Source of the DNA: Erythrobacter sp.
GTDB taxonomy: Bacteria > Pseudomonadota > Alphaproteobacteria > Sphingomonadales > Sphingomonadaceae
DNA: 64,000 bases
Reading direction: 5' to 3'
Assembly: GCA_027311945.1 (NCBI GenBank)
Contig: DAICXZ010000032.1
Location: 1-64,000, forward strand
Positions 26,790 to 35,709 of the stretch are shown piece after piece. A program made the position numbers and the translations under genes. The first letter of the stretch is position 1, and each line of letters starts with the position of its first letter. The notes under the pieces were generated by a model. That model ran no database searches, was not told where the DNA came from, and worked only from the letters and a program-made list of their open reading frames with translations.

Positions 26790-28124
26790 ATGACCACTAC
26801 CCGCTTTGCTCCTTCGCCCACCGGCCGCTTGCACGTCGGCAATATCCGCACTGCGCTCCATAACTGGATGCTCGCCAAACGGGCGGGCGGCAGGTTCCTG
26901 TTGCGGATCGACGATACGGATCAGGCGCGCTCGAAGGAGGACTATGTCGAGGCGATCCGCGCCGATCTCGCCTGGCTGGGGCTGGCGCCCGATGCCGAGG
27001 AGCGCCAGAGCGCCCGGCTGACGATTTATGAGGAGGCCTTCGAACGGCTCCGCGCGGCAGGGCGCGTCTATCCCTGCTACGAGACCGCGCAGGAGCTGGA
27101 AGTTCGCCGCAAGATCCAGCTCGGCCGCGGGCTGCCCCCGATCTACGACCGGGCCGCGCTGGCGCTGAGCGACGATGAGCGCGCCGCGAAAGAGGCCGAG
27201 GGCATCGCCCCGCACTGGCGTTTCCAGCTCGACCATGCCGAGCCGATTGCCTGGGACGATGGTGTGCGCGGGGCGCAAAAATTCGATCCGGCGCTGCTGT
27301 CCGATCCGGTGATCCGCCGGGCCGACGGCTCGTGGCTCTACATGCTGCCGAGCTGCATCGACGATATCGAGATGGGCGTGACGCAGGTGCTGCGCGGGGA
27401 GGACCACGTTTCGAACACCGCCACCCAGATCCAGATGTTCACCGCGCTCGGCGCCACGCCGCCCGCCTTCGCGCATGAGGCGCTGTTGGTGGGCAGCGAA
27501 GGCAAGCTGTCGAAGCGGCTGGGCTCGCTCGGCTGCGATGCCTTCCGCGAGCAGGGGATCGAGCCGGCCGCACTGGTGGCCTTGCTGGCGCGGCTGGGTA
27601 CAAGCCTGGCGGTCGAACCGCTGGCGGACCGGGCCGAGCTGCTGGCCACCTTCGATCTTGCCACCTTCGGGCGCGCCCCCGCGCGGTTCGAGGAGGCGGA
27701 GCTGGCGCGGATCAACCACGGGATCGTCCACCAGCTCTCCTATGGCGAGGTGCGCGAGCGCTTGCCCGATGGGATGGGCGAGGCAGGCTGGCTGGCGATT
27801 CGCTCCAATATCGAAACCGTGGCCGAGGCAGCCGACTGGTGGAGCGTGGTCACCGGGCCGATCGAATCCGGCGATTTAAGCGACGAGGACCGCGCTTTCC
27901 TCGCCCGCGCCGCCGAGTTGCTGACCTGGAGCGAAACGCCCTGGGCCGACCTAACCGCCGCGCTCAAGGTCGAGACTGGGCGCAAGGGCAAGGCGCTGTT
28001 TCTCCCGCTGCGACAGGCGCTTACGGGCCGCGCGCATGGGCCGGAGATGGCCGCGCTGCTGCCGCTGATCGGCGAGGATGCCGCTCGCGCGCGCCTCGCA
28101 GCTGCAGCAAAGCCGCAACACTAG
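26790..28124 (+). CDS. gltX: glutamate--tRNA ligase
   Basis: Class I aminoacyl-tRNA synthetase that charges tRNA with glutamate. The 444-residue protein has the HIGH-type motif as HVGN (15-18, in FAPSPTGRLHVGNIRTAL) and the KMSKS-type motif as KLSKR (about 239-243), with the usual LRGEDHVSNTATQ between them. Alphaproteobacteria often carry two GltX proteins with different tRNA preference; this is the shorter form, so it could charge tRNA-Gln or only some tRNA-Glu. Only one copy is in the window, so this cannot be settled here. Confidence 0.93.
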   Translation: MTTTRFAPSPTGRLHVGNIRTALHNWMLAKRAGGRFLLRIDDTDQARSKEDYVEAIRADLAWLGLAPDAEERQSARLTIYEEAFERLRAAGRVYPCYETAQELEVRRKIQLGRGLPPIYDRAALALSDDERAAKEAEGIAPHWRFQLDHAEPIAWDDGVRGAQKFDPALLSDPVIRRADGSWLYMLPSCIDDIEMGVTQVLRGEDHVSNTATQIQMFTALGATPPAFAHEALLVGSEGKLSKRLGSLGCDAFREQGIEPAALVALLARLGTSLAVEPLADRAELLATFDLATFGRAPARFEEAELARINHGIVHQLSYGEVRERLPDGMGEAGWLAIRSNIETVAEAADWWSVVTGPIESGDLSDEDRAFLARAAELLTWSETPWADLTAALKVETGRKGKALFLPLRQALTGRAHGPEMAALLPLIGEDAARARLAAAAKPQH

Positions 28125-28180
28125 TTCGCAGGCGCAGCGCAAAGAGGGTTGTAAGAGCCAGCGCATAGGCTATGTGGGCG

Positions 28181-28197
28181 ATGTTATAGCATCACAT
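28181..28197. promoter_or_regulatory. candidate Zur box
   Basis: ATGTTAT-AGC-ATCACAT is a seven-three-seven inverted repeat with one mismatch. It fits the zinc-uptake-regulator consensus of proteobacteria (TGTTATANNATAACA type) and lies 19 bases before the start of the TonB receptor with metal-binding-like loops. Confidence 0.65.
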
Positions 28198-28215
28198 AAA
28201 GCCAAGCGAGATCCC

Positions 28216-30384
28216 ATGAAGTCATTCCGGCTAGCCCTCATTCTTTCCGCCGCCTGTATCGCCGCACCCGCCTTGGCGCAGGACGCCAAGCCCTCCGAGG
28301 AAACCGCGCGCGATGACTTCCACAACCGCGACAACGGCCGCGACACCATCGTGGTCAGCGCCGCGGGTCTCGAGCGGCTCGATGTGCTGGGCGGAACCTC
28401 CGTGCTCGAAGGCGAAGCGTTGCTGCGTAATCTCGAAAGCCAGATCGGCGACACCATCGCCAAATTGCCCGGCGTTTCCACCTCGGGCTTTGCCCCCGGT
28501 GCCTCGCGCCCGATCCTGCGCGGCCTTTCGGGAGAGCGGATTCGGGTGCTGACCGATGGCGTCGGCTCGATCGACGCTTCGGCGGTGTCGGACGACCACT
28601 CGGGCACGGTCGATCCGCTGATCGCCAGCTCGATCGAGGTGCTGCGCGGCCCGGCCGCGCTGCTGTATGGCAGCCAGGCCATCGGCGGCGCGGTGAACGT
28701 CATCACCAAGCGTATCCCGCCCTCGGTGCCCGACGAACCGGTGCACTTCGATGGCATCGTGGCCGGCGATACCGCCAGCAACCGCATCGAAGCAGGAGCT
28801 TCGATCGACTGGCGGTTAAGCAGTGAAATGGTGTTCCATATCGACGGCTCGCATCGCGAGACCGATGACCTCGACATTCCCGGCTATGTCGCCACGCCTG
28901 CCTTGCGCGCGCAATTGCTCGATGTGGCGGCGGAAGAGGAAGAAGAAGGTCATCTCGACGAGGCCGAAGAATTCCGTGAAGGAGCCAATAGCTATGGCGT
29001 CCTGCCCAACAGCCAAACCAGCACCTCGACCGCCGGTGCCGGCTTTGCCTGGCATTCGGGGCAGAACATGTTCGGCGTTTCGACCGACTACTACGAGACG
29101 AAATATGGCATACCCGGCCTGCCCGGCGTGGGCCATGTGCATGCGGAAGAGCACGAAGAAGGCGAGGAAGAAGAGGCTCACGAAGAGGAGGGCCCTGTCT
29201 CCATCGGGATGAAACGCGTTCGCGTCGATGTGCGAGGAGCGGCTGACCTCGGCGAGGGCTTCTTCGATCTGGTGCAGGCCAAGCTCGGCTATTCCGACTA
29301 CACGCACACCGAGTTCGAAGGCGTCGAAACCGGCACCAAGTTCGATGTCGAGGGTGTCGAAGGCCGGCTGGAGCTGGTCCAGAGCAACCGCAACGGCTGG
29401 GGCGGCTCGCTCGGCATGCAGTATTCGAACGTCGATTTCCGGGCCGATGGCGAGGAGGCATTCGTCGCCCCCAACACCACCGAGAACTGGGCGCTGTTCG
29501 CGGTGCAGCAGTACGATATCGGCGCGCTGGGCCTTCAGGCTGGCGCTCGCTACGAGCATTCGGCTGTCGATGTGGACTTCACCGACGGCACCAACCTCTC
29601 CCGTGATTTCGACGCCTTCTCCGCTTCGGCGGGTGTCTCCTATGCGCTGATCGAAGGGTTCGAAGACGACCTGAGGATCGGCATCAACGGTTCGCGGGCC
29701 GAACGCGCGCCGGTCGCGCAGGAACTGGTCGCCGATGGCCCGCATGTGGCAACGCAAGCCTATGAAATCGGCGATGCGACGCTGACTACCGAAAAGGCCT
29801 GGGGCCTCGAAGGCTATATCCGAGGGTCAATCGGGCAAGTGCTGGTCAGCGCATCGGTCTATCATACGTGGTTCAATGGTTTCATCTATCTCGACGAGGC
29901 CGACGTAGCGCCGATCGACGGGCTCGAAGTGTTCGAATTCCTGCAGCAGGACGCCAAGCAATTCGGCGTCGAGGGGCAGCTCAAGGTGCCGCTGGTCGAT
30001 GGTGACGGGTTCCGGCTGCTTGGTGAGTTGAGCGGCGACTATGTCCGCGCGACGCTTGACGATGGCAGCCCGGTGCCGCGCATTCCGCCGGTAAGCGGCC
30101 TTGCCGCGCTGGAAGCACAGCTCGGCCACTTCGACATTCGCGGCGAAGTGGAAGCCTATGGCAAGCAGGACCGCGTGTCAGAGCACGAGAGCCCCACCGA
30201 AGGCTTCACCTTCGTTAATGCTTCGGTCGCCTGGCACCCGTTCGAAGGAAACCAGAACCTGACCGTTCTGGCGCAGGTCGACAACATCTTCGATGTCGAA
30301 GGCCGCCGCCACACCAGCTTTACGAAGGAATATACCCCGCTCGCCGGTCGTAACTTCAAGCTGAGTGCCAGAGTGAGTTTCTGA
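28216..30384 (+). CDS. TonB-dependent receptor, ZnuD-like (zinc)
   Basis: Outer-membrane beta-barrel importer energised by TonB. The 722-residue protein has a signal peptide (MKSFRLALILSAACIAAPALA), a plug domain (about 45-170, with LPGVSTSGFAPGASRPILRGLSGERIRVLTDGVGSID and LLYGSQAIGGAVNVITKRI) and a barrel ending in a terminal Phe (ARVSF). Two insertions stand out: an acidic run at about 238-253 and a His/Glu-rich run at about 307-328 (HVHAEEHEEG...AHEEEG), both likely in outer loops and suited to capture metal ions. Neisserial ZnuD has comparable His/Asp loops. Together with the Zur-like box this points to zinc import. An upstream frame overlapping gltX is rejected. Confidence 0.85.
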   Translation: MKSFRLALILSAACIAAPALAQDAKPSEETARDDFHNRDNGRDTIVVSAAGLERLDVLGGTSVLEGEALLRNLESQIGDTIAKLPGVSTSGFAPGASRPILRGLSGERIRVLTDGVGSIDASAVSDDHSGTVDPLIASSIEVLRGPAALLYGSQAIGGAVNVITKRIPPSVPDEPVHFDGIVAGDTASNRIEAGASIDWRLSSEMVFHIDGSHRETDDLDIPGYVATPALRAQLLDVAAEEEEEGHLDEAEEFREGANSYGVLPNSQTSTSTAGAGFAWHSGQNMFGVSTDYYETKYGIPGLPGVGHVHAEEHEEGEEEEAHEEEGPVSIGMKRVRVDVRGAADLGEGFFDLVQAKLGYSDYTHTEFEGVETGTKFDVEGVEGRLELVQSNRNGWGGSLGMQYSNVDFRADGEEAFVAPNTTENWALFAVQQYDIGALGLQAGARYEHSAVDVDFTDGTNLSRDFDAFSASAGVSYALIEGFEDDLRIGINGSRAERAPVAQELVADGPHVATQAYEIGDATLTTEKAWGLEGYIRGSIGQVLVSASVYHTWFNGFIYLDEADVAPIDGLEVFEFLQQDAKQFGVEGQLKVPLVDGDGFRLLGELSGDYVRATLDDGSPVPRIPPVSGLAALEAQLGHFDIRGEVEAYGKQDRVSEHESPTEGFTFVNASVAWHPFEGNQNLTVLAQVDNIFDVEGRRHTSFTKEYTPLAGRNFKLSARVSF

Positions 30385-30388
30385 AGGC

Positions 30389-30679
30389 TTACTCGCTGGT
30401 GACCGAATCGCCGACCTGTTTGACGGTGTCGCCGACCTGATCGGCGGCACCGCTCACCGAGTTGGCGGCATCGGCCACGGCATTGTCCTTCGCTACTTCG
30501 GCGTTGCTCACGTGCGTGAGGAACAAGCCGCCGATCACCAAGGCAACCAACAGCAACAGCGCAATGATCCACACGCCGACGCCGGAACGGTGGGAAGCGT
30601 CCTCCCGCACGTAAGTGGTCGTGTGGCTGTGGGTGTTGCCAGCTTCGTCGGTGGTAATCGTGGTCCGTTCTTCGCTCAT
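30389..30679 (-). CDS. small single-pass membrane protein of unknown function
   Basis: A 96-residue protein with a hydrophilic Thr/His-containing N-terminus (TTITTDEAGNTHSHTTTYV), one transmembrane helix at about 35-56 (VGVWIIALLLLVALVIGGLFL) and a C-terminal tail with amphipathic repeats (AADQVGDTVKQVGDSV). By the positive-inside rule the N-terminus is probably cytoplasmic and the tail periplasmic. I do not recognise the family. It converges with the zinc receptor gene, their stops lying four bases apart. An AAGGAG-type box precedes the ATG. Confidence 0.65.
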   Translation of the reverse strand: MSEERTTITTDEAGNTHSHTTTYVREDASHRSGVGVWIIALLLLVALVIGGLFLTHVSNAEVAKDNAVADAANSVSGAADQVGDTVKQVGDSVTSE

Positions 30680-30739
30680 CGTACAACTCCTTGATTGGAG
30701 GGATGAACGCGGAGCGCGGCCTTCGGTTTCCCGAGGGCG

Positions 30740-31345
30740 TCAGACCTCGTCGTAATGGAACGGCGCGATCACGGCCTTGGGATGCGCCTCGTATTCGAAG
30801 CTGGGCGGCAGGTCCGGCTCCAGACCGTCGATCGAGCGCAGCAGCGGCACGCCGCCCTTGTGCCAGCCCTGCTCGTATTCGGCATAGAAGTTGATCACGC
30901 CGTGCAGCTTGGCGATCCGCCACTTGCTGCCCTCGCGGACATATTCGTTTTCGTAGGTCGCTTCGCCCCAGCGGCCCTCGCGCCCGATCCACCCGATCAT
31001 GATGAAGGTGCGCCAGCGCGCCTTGGCCGTGCCGCCAGCGCTGTCGATATGCAGCACGGGTTGGAGCTGCATGTGGTTGAACACCGCGCCGTCTTCATAG
31101 GCGGGCAGCTGGTGGAGATAGGCGCGCACCCGGTCCTGCCCGACATAGATCCCGCGCCCGGCAATCTCCAGCGTGCCATCTCTGGCGAAAAGGTCGGCCG
31201 CCTTGTCCCACAGTCCCTTGTCGACATAGTAGCCATAGGCGCACTGCAGGTTGATCAGCGCGCGATAGTCGTCGCCCTCCTGCACGCGCGCTTCAAGCGC
31301 CTCGATCCGGCTGAGCAGGTCGCCGAGGGTGGGTTCGTTAGCCAT
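30740..31345 (-). CDS. SnoaL/NTF2-like fold protein
   Basis: A 201-residue cytosolic protein with an NTF2-like alpha+beta cone fold, as in SnoaL-type cyclases, dehydratases and ring-hydroxylating dioxygenase beta subunits. After a short N-terminal coiled coil (LLSRIEALEARVQEGDDY) comes the family pattern INLQCAYGYYVDKGLWDKAADLFARDGTLEIAG, where the Tyr and Asp usually line the pocket. The substrate is unknown. The start follows from this pattern; a longer frame would overlap dcd. It lies 13 bases after dcd on the same strand and is probably co-transcribed with it. Confidence 0.75.
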   Translation of the reverse strand: MANEPTLGDLLSRIEALEARVQEGDDYRALINLQCAYGYYVDKGLWDKAADLFARDGTLEIAGRGIYVGQDRVRAYLHQLPAYEDGAVFNHMQLQPVLHIDSAGGTAKARWRTFIMIGWIGREGRWGEATYENEYVREGSKWRIAKLHGVINFYAEYEQGWHKGGVPLLRSIDGLEPDLPPSFEYEAHPKAVIAPFHYDEV

Positions 31346-31358
31346 TGCTGTTCTCCCG

Positions 31359-31913
31359 CTAGAGCCGGGGCAGGGTGACGCCGCGCTGGCCCATATATTT
31401 GCCCGCCCGGTCGGCATAGGTGACTTCGGGACGCTCGTTGCCCTGCAGGAACAGGAACTGGCACGCGCCCTCGTTGGCATAGATCTTCGCCGGCAGCGGG
31501 GTAGTGTTCGAGAATTCGAGCGTGACGTGGCCTTCCCAGCCCGGCTCCAGCGGGGTGACGTTCACGATGATGCCGCAGCGGGCATAGGTGCTCTTGCCGA
31601 GGCAGATCACCAGCACGTCTTCCGGGATGCGAAAATATTCCACCGTACGCGCCAGCGCGAAGGAGTTGGGCGGAATGATGCAGACCTCGGTCTCGCGGTC
31701 AACGAGGCTGTCGGCGTCGAAGTTCTTGGGATCGACCACCGCCGAGTTGACGTTGGTGAAGATCTTGAACTCGGGCGCGACGCGCGCGTCGTAGCCGAAC
31801 GAGCTGAGCCCGTAGGAGATGCAGCCATCGCGCCGCTGGGCTTCGACGAAAGGCTCGATCATGCCCTCGTTCAGCGCCTTGTCGCGAATCCATTTGTCCG
31901 AAAGAATAGCCAT
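31359..31913 (-). CDS. dcd: dCTP deaminase
   Basis: Deaminates dCTP to dUTP, the precursor for dTMP synthesis. The 184-residue protein has the normal length and opens [22 protein letters not shown]. The conserved segments [16 protein letters not shown], the ring-closing CGKST-like stretch [34 protein letters not shown] (with the catalytic Glu) and the tail [11 protein letters not shown] are all intact. The start chosen gives the usual N-terminus; an upstream ATG adds 12 residues. It stands in a minus-strand series with the metallo-hydrolase gene upstream and the SnoaL-like gene downstream. Confidence 0.96.
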   Translation of the reverse strand: MAILSDKWIRDKALNEGMIEPFVEAQRRDGCISYGLSSFGYDARVAPEFKIFTNVNSAVVDPKNFDADSLVDRETEVCIIPPNSFALARTVEYFRIPEDVLVICLGKSTYARCGIIVNVTPLEPGWEGHVTLEFSNTTPLPAKIYANEGACQFLFLQGNERPEVTYADRAGKYMGQRGVTLPRL

Positions 31914-31970
31914 GCAGCGAGGGATTCCCGTTTGCGCCAATGCAGGCAAGGGCAGGCGGATTTTTACCCC

Positions 31971-32861
31971 CTATTCGCTCACCCATTCGTAGCGGAAAAG
32001 CTCGCCATCGCGCTGCACATGGCCGGCGCTGGTGCCGCGGAAGTGGGCGGGGAAGCACATGATCTGCTCGTCGGCGGCGCGGGCCATCACCTCCTGCCGC
32101 ACGCGGCTGGCGGCGGCGGGATCGGCGTCGAAGGCGAAGGGCAGGTCGAAGCGGATCATCTGGATCGGGTGATGGATCACGTCGCCCCAGAAAATCGCCG
32201 GAGCGCCATCAGCCTGCGCGTTGACGATCACATTGCCCGGCGAATGGCCGAAGGCGGGTTCGAGCCAGACCCCGTTGCCAATCTCGCGGTGAGCGCAGAA
32301 GTCGGCTTCCACCAGCTCGCCTTGCCCGGCTTCCATCACCGGCAGGATCGAATCCTGAAACGCCTCGAAGTGGACCGCCTCGCCCTCGGGATTGGCCTTG
32401 AAATAGTCGTAGTCGCGCTGCCCGAATATGTAGCGCGCGTTGCGGAAGGTCGGCACCCACTTGCCGTTTTCGAGCCGGGTGTTCCAGCCGATGTGGTCGA
32501 AATGGAGGTGCGTGCACATGACCATGTCGATATCCTCGGGCCGGAACCCTGCGCGCGCGAGGTTGCCGAGATAGTCGGTGTCGAGCTGGTGCACGGCCTC
32601 GATCGAGCGGTTCTTATGGTTGCCGTCGCAGGCGTCGATGAGGATGCGTTTGCCGTCCAGCTCGATCACCCACGAATGGACGCCAAAGGTCATCAGGCAT
32701 TGCTCGGGATCGGGGTGAATCTCGCCCGGCGCATCGTACCAGCGGCGCAGCCGGGCGATGTCCTCCGCAGTAACGCCGGGCAGGTTCATCAGCAGCGGCG
32801 TGGGGCTGTCCATCTCGTGGACCTTGTGCACGCGCATCCGGCCAAGCTCGATTGGCATCAT
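31971..32861 (-). CDS. MBL-fold metallo-hydrolase (lactonase-like)
   Basis: Cytosolic hydrolase of the metallo-beta-lactamase superfamily, 296 residues. The zinc-binding motif THLHFDHIGW matches HxHxDH, and later ligands are likely in EPAFGHSPGN (His) and FWGDVIHHP (Asp). The layout resembles the quorum-quenching lactonase/AttM-like and related MBL hydrolases, but substrate cannot be read from sequence. The second Met could equally be the start (three bases later). It is divergent from the Nmad3-like gene and heads the series with dcd. Confidence 0.85.
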   Translation of the reverse strand: MMPIELGRMRVHKVHEMDSPTPLLMNLPGVTAEDIARLRRWYDAPGEIHPDPEQCLMTFGVHSWVIELDGKRILIDACDGNHKNRSIEAVHQLDTDYLGNLARAGFRPEDIDMVMCTHLHFDHIGWNTRLENGKWVPTFRNARYIFGQRDYDYFKANPEGEAVHFEAFQDSILPVMEAGQGELVEADFCAHREIGNGVWLEPAFGHSPGNVIVNAQADGAPAIFWGDVIHHPIQMIRFDLPFAFDADPAAASRVRQEVMARAADEQIMCFPAHFRGTSAGHVQRDGELFRYEWVSE

Positions 32862-32929
32862 TGGTCTCTCTCTCTCCCGTTTTGCCCGCGAAGCTATCGC
32901 GCGGGGGCGAGCGGCGCTAGGGCTTTGCC

Positions 32930-33577
32930 ATGCGTATCGTGTTCAGCCACAAGGGTTTTGACAGCGCTTCGGGCGGCGGCCCATCGCCGATTGTGGCGGG
33001 GTGTCCGGTGACGCTGCCGATCCCGGCGGGCGAGGGTCTTTCGCACACCACCTATGGCGCGGTAGGTCTGGGTGGTCACGCGGCAAGGGCGAGCCGGGGC
33101 CGCTTGGGTGCCGAGAGCCTGCGCCACCACGATCCGATGTTCTGCGATAATGGGGAGGCGCTGCTCGGCCAGTGTGGCGCGGCGCAGACGCACCTTGCCA
33201 ACCAAGGCGTGGTGGCGGGTGATGTATTCCTGTTCTTCGGCCTGTTCCGCGAGGAGGGCAGCAAGCCGCACCATCGCCTGTTCGGCTACCTGTGGGTGGA
33301 GGAGGTGCTGCCGCTGGCGACGATGGACCCAACCCGCAAGGCTGAGCTGGTTGCGCTGGGTTTCCCCCACGCGCTGGCGCTGCACGCCGGCAATGGCAAC
33401 GACACGCTTTATTGCGGGAGGGGTGGGCAGGCGTCGCGTGCCAGCGATGCCCTGCGGCTGACCGAGGAGGGTGCCTCGCCCACCAATTGGCGGGTGCCCG
33501 AATGGCTGGCCGATGTGGGCCAGCGAGAAGATGCTCTGCGCTGGGTGGCGGCCATCGTGGCCGAGATTGAGCGTTAG
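32930..33577 (+). CDS. Nmad3-family protein (putative nucleotide-modification domain)
   Basis: A 215-residue cytosolic protein whose N-terminus, MRIVFSHKGFDSASGGGPSPIVAG, matches the opening of the 'nucleotide modification associated domain 3' family as I remember it. That family was proposed from phage and bacterial gene contexts to take part in DNA base hypermodification, but no activity is established to my knowledge. Other conserved-looking parts are GDVFLFFGLFRE and RLFGYLWVEEV, followed by a C-terminal helical part. No phage or modification genes are nearby. It converges with the acyltransferase gene, their 3' ends overlapping by four bases. Confidence 0.7.
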   Translation: MRIVFSHKGFDSASGGGPSPIVAGCPVTLPIPAGEGLSHTTYGAVGLGGHAARASRGRLGAESLRHHDPMFCDNGEALLGQCGAAQTHLANQGVVAGDVFLFFGLFREEGSKPHHRLFGYLWVEEVLPLATMDPTRKAELVALGFPHALALHAGNGNDTLYCGRGGQASRASDALRLTEEGASPTNWRVPEWLADVGQREDALRWVAAIVAEIER

Positions 33578-34257
33578 TCGCTGTTCAGGCAGTTGATCGC
33601 GTCGAGCACGCGTGCCTCGATCTCCTCGCGCGGCAGGCCCGGCGCAATCGGCTCACCGAAGTGCAGCGTGATGGTGCCCGGTCGCTTCCAGGTGCGCTGA
33701 TAAAGCGGACCGGAATTAACTGCCACCGGCACCACCGGCAGCTTCAGCATCTTGTAGAGCGCGGCAAAGCCCGATTGGAGCGGGGCGCGCGTGCCGTGTG
33801 GAACGCGGGTGCCCTCGGGGAAGATCACGATCGGGCGACCTTGTGCCAGCGCCGCTTTGGTTTCCTTCATCATGCTGCGCAAGGCGCTGGCCCCGGCATC
33901 GCGGCGCACCTCGATAATGCCATAAACCCGCGCCGCGTGGCCCCAGCCGGGGATCGAGAACAGCTCGGCCTTGGCGAGCCCCGCCGGATAATCGAAGATC
34001 ACCGGCATCTCGATGGCCTCGGCAAAGGCCTCGTGCTTGATCGCGTAGAAGGCCAGCCCTTCAGGCCGCTGACCGGTCTCGACGATGCGAATGCCCAGAA
34101 GCACGAGGCAGCGCCGGTGCCAGCGCCCCCAGCTGTCGCAGATCGCGCGCAAAGCCTTGGGCCGGTCGAGATAGCTCACCAGTACGGCTGCGATCACGAA
34201 GAGCGCCGATCCGCCGTAAAATGCGGCGTAGAATACGATATTGCGCAGGTAGATCAT
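33574..34257 (-). CDS. 1-acyl-glycerol-3-phosphate acyltransferase (PlsC family)
   Basis: Membrane-associated acyltransferase for phospholipid or related lipid synthesis. The 227-residue protein has one N-terminal hydrophobic helix (about 5-28). The first catalytic motif is IKHEAFAE, an HX4E variant of the usual HX4D seen in a subgroup of PlsC proteins, and the second is IVIFPEGTRVPHG, which is canonical. The third region LPVVPVAVNSGPLY is also typical. Its ATG overlaps the ydcF stop by four bases (ATGA), so translation is coupled in the ftsE-ftsX-ydcF-plsC operon. Confidence 0.9.
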   Translation of the reverse strand: MIYLRNIVFYAAFYGGSALFVIAAVLVSYLDRPKALRAICDSWGRWHRRCLVLLGIRIVETGQRPEGLAFYAIKHEAFAEAIEMPVIFDYPAGLAKAELFSIPGWGHAARVYGIIEVRRDAGASALRSMMKETKAALAQGRPIVIFPEGTRVPHGTRAPLQSGFAALYKMLKLPVVPVAVNSGPLYQRTWKRPGTITLHFGEPIAPGLPREEIEARVLDAINCLNSD

Positions 34258-34781
34258 CGGAACGGAGTCAGTACGAAGGCGACGAGGAACTTGTTGTATT
34301 CGAGGAAGAAGGTCCACAGGCTCGCCTCCGAGCGGACCGCATCGCGTACGATCACGATGCCGGGCGGAAGCTGCGCAGCGAGTTCGAGCGCGGCGCGGCG
34401 CATGTGCCAGTCCGCCGTGACCAGAACCAGCGAATCGTGCTCGTGCGTCGACACCCAGTCGGCGGTTTCGAGCGCATTGCCGCGCGTATCCACCGCGATG
34501 TAGCCAAGCGTAATACAGCACTCCATCAGCGGGTGATCGACCCCGTACTCGACCTCGAACTCGCTCTCTTTCACCGCGGCATCGACCCCGGTGACGAGCA
34601 TCTGGTCGACGGCGCCTGCGCGCAGCAGCTCCAGTCCGCGCGGAATGCGCCCACCGCTGCCGGTGGGCACCACCACAGCATCCCCGCGCGCTGCGTTGTC
34701 GGGCTGCGGCAACACGCCTGCAAACCAGACGAAGCCGCCGAGCCAGGCCAGCACCACGAAGGCAATCAACCGCCGGATCAT
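34254..34781 (-). CDS. YdcF/ElyC/SanA-type (DUF218) membrane protein
   Basis: A 175-residue protein anchored by one N-terminal hydrophobic helix (LIAFVVLAWLGGFVWFAGVL) with a periplasmic DUF218 domain. Family features are DAVVVPTGSGGRIPRGLELLRAG, the central MLVTGVD, TRGNALETADWV and VLVTADWHMRRAALEL. Relatives such as ElyC and SanA affect cell envelope integrity; the biochemistry is not settled. It starts ten bases after ftsX and overlaps plsC, so it belongs to the cell-division/envelope operon. Confidence 0.88.
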   Translation of the reverse strand: MIRRLIAFVVLAWLGGFVWFAGVLPQPDNAARGDAVVVPTGSGGRIPRGLELLRAGAVDQMLVTGVDAAVKESEFEVEYGVDHPLMECCITLGYIAVDTRGNALETADWVSTHEHDSLVLVTADWHMRRAALELAAQLPPGIVIVRDAVRSEASLWTFFLEYNKFLVAFVLTPFR

Positions 34782-34791
34782 CGCACCCGCC

Positions 34792-35709
34792 TCATAGCTT
34801 GCGTCGCAAGGCGGCCAGCACCGTAGCGCGGGCGGTGATCATGGCCAGCACCAGCGCGATAACCGGCACCGCGAGCAACAAGGCCCAGTCGCCGAGCGAA
34901 AATCCGCCGCCAGCCACCAGCCCGGAGCCGAGCGCTGCAAATTGCGCGCCGAGCAGCATCACTGCCGCCAGTCCGAGCAACAGCCCGGCGATCCCGCCGA
35001 TGATCGCGTCGATCCCGACCGAGCGCTGGAAGATCGCGGCGATCTGTCCGTCGGTGCCGCCGAGGTGGTGGATCACGTCGATGGTATCTCGGTTGCTGCC
35101 CAGCGCCGTGCGGGCGGCCAGCCACACCGCAGCCGCCGCAGTCAGTGCCAGCAGCGCCACCAGTCCCAGCGCCAGCAGCTTGAGGCTGCGCATTGCATCG
35201 AACACCGGCCCCAGCCAGTTCGCCTGCGCATCCACCTGCGCTGCGGGAGCGATCTGTTCCAGCCTGGCCCGCAGTTCGCGGAGCACCGGCGCGGTGACCT
35301 CACCGTCGAGCTGGGCGTCGATAAGGCTCGGGGTTGCCATCGCATCGTCCTCGAGGGTGCCCGCACCAAGCCACGGTTCGAGCAATTGCGAAAGCTCCTC
35401 CTGCGGCACCTGATGCACCTCGGTCACGCGCGGGTCGCTTTCGAGGAATGCGAGTGCGGCCTGTGTCTGCCGGGTGCGCTCGGCCGGAGCGCCTTCCACC
35501 ACCTGCACGGTGATCCCGCCGGCGATCTCGGCGCGGGCATTGTCGGCCACATTGTCGAGCGCCAGCGCGGCGGCTGCGGCGATAACGGTGAGCGCGACCA
35601 TGATCGCGATAACCCAGGGCATCGGCCCGCCGATCCGTGCCTGCGGCAGGAGCCGCGCCGCTTCGCCCGGCACCAGCCGGCCTGCGCCTTGGAACAATCG
35701 CGAGAGCAT
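34792..35709 (-). CDS. ftsX: cell division protein FtsX
   Basis: Membrane subunit of the FtsEX ABC complex, which couples the divisome to peptidoglycan hydrolase activation. The 305-residue protein has four transmembrane helices: one near 30-52 (MPWVIAIMVALTVIAAAAALAL), a large periplasmic domain, and three C-terminal helices starting near LLALGLVALLALTAAAAVW. The motif DTIDVIHHLGGTDGQIAAIF lies in the cytoplasmic loop. The ATG shares one base with the ftsE stop (TGATG). A much longer frame runs back through ftsE antiphase and is rejected. Confidence 0.93.
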   Translation of the reverse strand: MLSRLFQGAGRLVPGEAARLLPQARIGGPMPWVIAIMVALTVIAAAAALALDNVADNARAEIAGGITVQVVEGAPAERTRQTQAALAFLESDPRVTEVHQVPQEELSQLLEPWLGAGTLEDDAMATPSLIDAQLDGEVTAPVLRELRARLEQIAPAAQVDAQANWLGPVFDAMRSLKLLALGLVALLALTAAAAVWLAARTALGSNRDTIDVIHHLGGTDGQIAAIFQRSVGIDAIIGGIAGLLLGLAAVMLLGAQFAALGSGLVAGGGFSLGDWALLLAVPVIALVLAMITARATVLAALRRKL

